64,000 nt of DNA from Paenibacillus sp. J5C2022 (GTDB taxonomy: Bacteria > Bacillota > Bacilli > Paenibacillales > Paenibacillaceae). The position numbers and the translations under genes were made by a program. Positions 61,112-64,000 of the stretch are shown here, in pieces; position 1 is the first letter of the stretch; each line of letters starts with the position of its first letter. The stretch is taken from assembly GCF_025567625.1 (NCBI RefSeq), contig NZ_JAOQJC010000003.1:217186-281185 (forward strand). The letters are read 5' to 3'. The notes under the pieces were generated by a model. The model was not told where the DNA came from and did not search any database. It was given only the letters and a program-made list of their open reading frames with translations.

Positions 61112-61154
61112 ATTGTCACCCCTTTCTTCAATAATGTGCTGCAACTGTTTATAT

Positions 61155-61186
61155 CGCCATATAATTAGGTGACTAACTATATGGCG
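61155..61186. promoter_or_regulatory. MarR-type operator: 14-base inverted repeat
   Basis: CGCCATATAATTAG and CTAACTATATGGCG (13 of 14 complementary, spacer GTGA) lie between the marR-like gene and the operon it precedes, 44 bases before the membrane protein start. The inner part TAATTAGGTGACTAACTAT recurs with 15 of 19 matches at the marR promoter. Confidence 0.7.
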
Positions 61187-61216
61187 GTAAATGAGGGCTA
61201 GCATAACTAGCCCATT

Positions 61217-61792
61217 TCACCCTTTCTGTATGCTTCCCTTTCTCTTAGATGCGCCCGGTTCTTCGGTCAATGCCGACATGCCTTGCGTCACCCGGCCTAA
61301 CAGATCGAGAAACACGCTGCGCTCCTCGACCGTAAGCAAGCCCACCATCGCTTCCAGTCTATCGAAGTGCTCCGATGCCATGTCGCGAAGCTTATTCGCT
61401 CCCAGCTCTGTCAAGATGACCGATCTCTGGCGGCCGTCCTTCGAACTGGTTCGGCGCGATACGAATCCGCCCCTCTCGAGATTGTCGATAAGCCCCGTTA
61501 CGGTAGCACGCGTTACGCCGAGATGCTCCGCCAATTGCGAAGGCAACAATTCGCCTTGATGATCTTCAAGATCCGCCAATAAGCGATACCGGCCCGTCGA
61601 CAAACCGAATCTGGAGAAGTGAACCTCCGCGGCATGTTCAAGCTTGGCTCCAGCCGCCATCAGCCTCGATGCGACGAGTACGGCTTGCGCATCGACGTCC
61701 AGGCCGTAGCGTTCAATCTGGCGCTTCGTTTGGACAAGTGACGGGACAGCAAGACTATGACTATCCGTCATTACGTTTTTATCGTTTGTCAT
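61217..61792 (-). CDS. MarR family transcriptional regulator
   Basis: This 191-residue regulator has a MarR winged helix (about 75-145: LPSQLAEHLGVTRATVTGLIDNLERGGFVSRRTSSKDGRQRSVILTELG), with the helical dimer parts on both sides. MarR proteins repress promoters and are released by phenolic or oxidising compounds. Start ATG 61792 is uncertain: the predicted transcription start falls almost on it, so the mRNA may be leaderless; an ATG at 61771 is the alternative. It probably represses its own gene and the following membrane protein/NmrA-like pair. Confidence 0.92.
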   Translation of the reverse strand: MTNDKNVMTDSHSLAVPSLVQTKRQIERYGLDVDAQAVLVASRLMAAGAKLEHAAEVHFSRFGLSTGRYRLLADLEDHQGELLPSQLAEHLGVTRATVTGLIDNLERGGFVSRRTSSKDGRQRSVILTELGANKLRDMASEHFDRLEAMVGLLTVEERSVFLDLLGRVTQGMSALTEEPGASKRKGSIQKG

Positions 61793-61796
61793 ATAC

Positions 61797-61827
61797 ATAG
61801 TATGGCACCTAACTACTTTTGTGTCAA
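61797..61827 (-). promoter_or_regulatory. marR-like gene promoter with operator half-match
   Basis: On the minus strand TTGACA (61827-61822) is followed after 17 bases by CATACT. TAGTTAGGTGCCATACTAT (61815-61797) over the -10 region resembles the downstream operator core. Confidence 0.55.
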
Positions 61828-61883
61828 CACATTTTATCCGCTACCATTTCTGATCCCGACTGCCGGCTGCCGACCGCACTCAC

Positions 61884-62174
61884 CTATTCGTACTTCACGA
61901 TGCGATCTAATTCTCCGTCCCCCTCCCCTGGGGGCAGCTTCAAGTAAAGCGAGCGGGAGTCGCCATTCCAGTGGGGCAACAGCAGGATGATGGCATAAAG
62001 CGATGCATTGCGCAGCAGCGTATGGCTATTTTCCAGGCTGTCACCAGCCAGTAGGGTAAGCAGCACCGTGTCGCCTTCTTCTTCCTCCCCGAATTTCATG
62101 AGCAACAGCTTCGTCTCATCAGGAGAGAGGCTGAAGGAATAGAGAATGCGTATCCCATCAGAACCGTTCGGCGG
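61884..62174 (-). pseudogene. 3' remnant of an unknown gene
   Basis: An open frame of 96 codons without a suitable start encodes GIRILYSFSLSPDETKLLLM, a stretch of acidic residues, LLRNASLYAIILLLPHWNG and a C-terminus LDRIVKYE. The internal ATGs have no ribosome site. The frame is cut at its 5' end by a stop codon that lies in the first degenerate motif of the 62-kb repeat array, so the upstream part seems to have been lost at the repeat. The family is not recognised. Confidence 0.5.
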
Positions 62175-62427
62175 CTATATGATTATTTTTGAGAGATAAG
62201 AGGCTACTTGGGGCGTGGGTGGGCTACGCTCGGTGGTGCTATGTGATCATTTTGAGCGATAACATGTACTTTTCAAGCTCAATGAGATAGCTATGTGAGC
62301 ATAATGAGCGATAGAAAGCGACTTACAGACGGACGAGGCACGCTTGGCGGGGCTATGTGACTATTTTGAGCGATAGCGAGACTTTTCAAGCTCAATCCGG
62401 TGCCTATGTGAGCATAATGAGCGATAG
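62175..62427. repeat. Second array of the 113-bp repeat family, inverted
   Basis: Five motifs of the type CTATGTGANNATNNTGAGCGATAG (the complement of the 24-base motif at 24.6 kb) start at 62175 (degenerate), 62239, 62291, 62353 and 62404. Spacings alternate 52, 62 and 51, so motif 1 to 3 of the clear copies spans 114 bases. GAGGCACGCTTGGCGGGG next to the motif at 62353 is the complement of a spacer segment of the other array. This proves common origin. Confidence 0.88.
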
Positions 62428-62554
62428 CATACAGACATGGGAGCGTTCTTTTTTTGTTGAGGGGAAAATAGAGTCAGAAAGAAGTTGACAATTCAATCAG
62501 AAATAGTAATATATACCTTCTACGTACGACAAAAATAATCCGGGAGGTATGTGG

Positions 62555-63343
62555 ATGCAAGAAAAACTGGCAATTGCGAACAAGGTCGCGTGGGAAACGA
62601 AAGCGTATCAGGCTTGGGTTCAAACGTATGGAACACCTGATGAACTTGCGAGCAAGCTGAGGCTGGAACACAAGCATCATCTTCGGTATTGGTTAAAGTA
62701 TATTGGTGATCCGACAGGCAAGAGAGTTATTAACCTCCTTGGCTCGCACGGTCGAAAGGCAATTTCCTTAGCATTGCTTGGAGCTGATGTTACCGTAGTG
62801 GACATATCTGAAGAGAATCGGATGTACGCAATTCAAACTGCCGCTGCCGTTGGTGTTGAACTCAACTATATCTGCTCTGACGTCTTGAATATCCCGAACG
62901 AAGAGACATTAGGCGAATATGACATCGTATTGATGGAATTTGGTATTTTACATTATTTTACAGATCTTAACTCTATTTTTTCTTTAGTTCGTCGCAGATT
63001 AGAGAAAAATGGCCGGCTTATCTTGACTGACTTTCATCCTTTCGCACGGTCATGGATGAACACAAATAACTTAAAACAACCAACTGGGAATTACTTTGAT
63101 GGTAATGTTAGGAAAGGAGAAGTGGCTTTTGCTAAATTGCTTCCCGAAGAAGAACGCTCTGAATTGGGGAAAGTGCTAGTACGAAGTTGGACAGTCGGTG
63201 ACATTGTAACTGCCATTGGGACAGCAGGGTTATTTATACGAACATTCGAAGAAATACCATGCTCCACAGATCCGCGGTTTCCAGAGTTTTATACTCTTAT
63301 CGCTGATAAAATGGATATTGAACTATCCCCTTTGCTGCCTTAA
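62555..63343 (+). CDS. Class I SAM-dependent methyltransferase
   Basis: This 262-residue cytoplasmic protein has a Rossmann-type methyltransferase domain: motif I region VINLLGSHGRKAISLALLGADVTVVDIS (near 60-88), ICSDVLNIP (near 110), IVLMEFGILHYF (near 128) and RLEKNGRLILTDFHPFARS (near 150). Motif I is GSHGRKA instead of the common GxGxG, as seen in some small-molecule methyltransferases. ATG 62555 is seven bases from GGAGG; an ATG six bases earlier is too close. TTGACA at about 62487 may be its -35. The substrate is unknown. Confidence 0.88.
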   Translation: MQEKLAIANKVAWETKAYQAWVQTYGTPDELASKLRLEHKHHLRYWLKYIGDPTGKRVINLLGSHGRKAISLALLGADVTVVDISEENRMYAIQTAAAVGVELNYICSDVLNIPNEETLGEYDIVLMEFGILHYFTDLNSIFSLVRRRLEKNGRLILTDFHPFARSWMNTNNLKQPTGNYFDGNVRKGEVAFAKLLPEEERSELGKVLVRSWTVGDIVTAIGTAGLFIRTFEEIPCSTDPRFPEFYTLIADKMDIELSPLLP

Positions 63344-63487
63344 CTGGAAGCCCCCTTTTTTATGCTTGAAGCTAATTGACAGAAAAGTGTGGTGGAACGG
63401 CGATTTCATCACCTCTCTCTTTTGCCAGAGTAACACATTCGCTTCACCTGCAATATGATAAGTCTAGAAATCTAAAGAGGTGAGCCA

Positions 63488-63931
63488 ATGGCAGTCGTGA
63501 AAGCCAGGAAACAGGATATTGATATGTTGGCAAGGTTGCTCCGGGCTGAAGCTGAGACAGAAGGCGAAATGGGCATGCTCCTTGTTGGCAATGTTGGCAT
63601 TAACCGAATAAGAGGGAATTGCTCAGATTTCAAAGATATCCGGACAATTCCTCAAATGATCAACCAACCGCATGCGTTCGAAGCGTTGCAACATAGTTTG
63701 TACTATCAAAGTGCAAGAGAGAGGGAGCGCCGTCTGGCGCAACGGTCTGTGAACGGGGAGCGAAATTGGCCAGCCAAATTCTCCCTATGGTATTTCCGTC
63801 CAGGTTCGTTCGACAATCCCGGACCATGTCCGCCAACCTGGTATGATCAGCCGCTCGCAGGACGATGGAAGAAGCACTGTTTTTATGAACCAACGGCGAA
63901 AGAATGTGAAAACATATATAATACGTATTAA
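63488..63931 (+). CDS. cwlJ: Spore cortex-lytic cell wall hydrolase
   Basis: This 147-residue protein closely follows B. subtilis CwlJ (142 residues) over its whole length: LLRAEAETEGEMGMLLVGNVGINRI with the candidate catalytic Glu, NCSDFKDIRTIPQMI, QPHAFEA, NGERNWPAKFSLWYFRP and the C-terminal KKHCFYEPTAKECENIYNTY. CwlJ is placed in the spore coat and breaks down cortex peptidoglycan at germination. It has no signal peptide, as expected for a protein made in the mother cell. GAGGTGA lies upstream of ATG 63488. Its usual partner GerQ is not in the remaining window. It shows that the organism forms endospores. Confidence 0.95.
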   Translation: MAVVKARKQDIDMLARLLRAEAETEGEMGMLLVGNVGINRIRGNCSDFKDIRTIPQMINQPHAFEALQHSLYYQSARERERRLAQRSVNGERNWPAKFSLWYFRPGSFDNPGPCPPTWYDQPLAGRWKKHCFYEPTAKECENIYNTY

Positions 63932-64000
63932 TGAACTTATCTCATTAAGTGCCGCATGACATCCTCTCCTCATTAAAATAAGGAGCTTCCTTGTGGAAGT

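Noticed and set aside
62175..62427. CRISPR-like array at 62 kb
   Set aside because: The 24-base motifs alternate with spacers of two fixed lengths that are shared with the 24.6-kb array, so this is a dispersed repeat and not a CRISPR.

Overview
The window (about 55% GC by eye) looks like the chromosome of an endospore-forming member of the Paenibacillaceae, most likely Paenibacillus. The evidence is a close CwlJ-type spore cortex hydrolase at the right end, several sugar ABC importers without their own ATPase gene, a YesM/YesN-type two-component pair, many AraC regulators, a cohesin/dockerin secreted protein, Fur-box iron uptake genes, and Gram-positive ribosome binding sites with some TTG and GTG starts. 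No tRNA, rRNA, CRISPR array or intact insertion sequence was seen.

Layout. 1-4.1 kb: the end of a sugar operon (class II aldolase fragment, DUF4432 epimerase-like protein, L-arabinose isomerase) and a DeoR regulator. 4.1-12.7 kb: a minus-strand operon (nucleoside hydrolase, sugar-binding lipoprotein, two permeases, large secreted glycosidase) with a divergent AraC regulator. 12.7-17.6 kb: response regulator, histidine kinase, ABC ATPase and FtsX-type permease, with a terminator-like hairpin inside the operon. 17.7-20.8 kb: a cytoplasmic glycosidase-like protein and a divergent AraC regulator. 21-26.5 kb: accessory DNA with an orphan Imm11-like immunity gene, two unknown membrane-anchored proteins, a winged-helix protein fused to a GyrB-like ATPase domain, a 113-bp tandem array and an HNH endonuclease with an internal 16-residue repeat. 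26.5-31 kb: GNAT, MerR and alpha/beta hydrolase genes behind a MerR-type operator, then an ECF sigma factor and its anti-sigma-like partner. 31-33.7 kb: thyX preceded by a frameshifted MerR-like gene and a frameshifted ribosomal protein L11 paralogue, then twenty copies of a 51-bp repeat. 33.7-40.5 kb: YesN/YesM-type regulators with a sugar importer. 40.6-49.3 kb: Fur-type iron genes (ferredoxin-NADP reductase, siderophore-binding lipoprotein, two FecCD permeases) on either side of a 1233-residue secreted metallophosphoesterase. 49.3-52.2 kb: a WsfD-like membrane protein and a 52-bp array. 52.2-59.7 kb: an unusual peptide importer. 59.7-61.8 kb: a MarR-controlled pair of genes. 61.8-64 kb: a gene remnant touching a second copy of the 113-bp repeat family, a methyltransferase and cwlJ.

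The strongest candidates for something new are these. The peptide importer combines a substrate-binding protein whose two sequence halves appear circularly permuted with two permeases carrying large extra N-terminal membrane regions. The ArsR-like winged-helix/GyrB-like ATPase fusion has a palindromic operator candidate on its own promoter. The L11 paralogue has lost most prolines of the thiopeptide-binding loop. A tandem-repeat family is present at two loci, one copy lying between 14-bp inverted repeats. All assignments come from reading the sequence without database searches.
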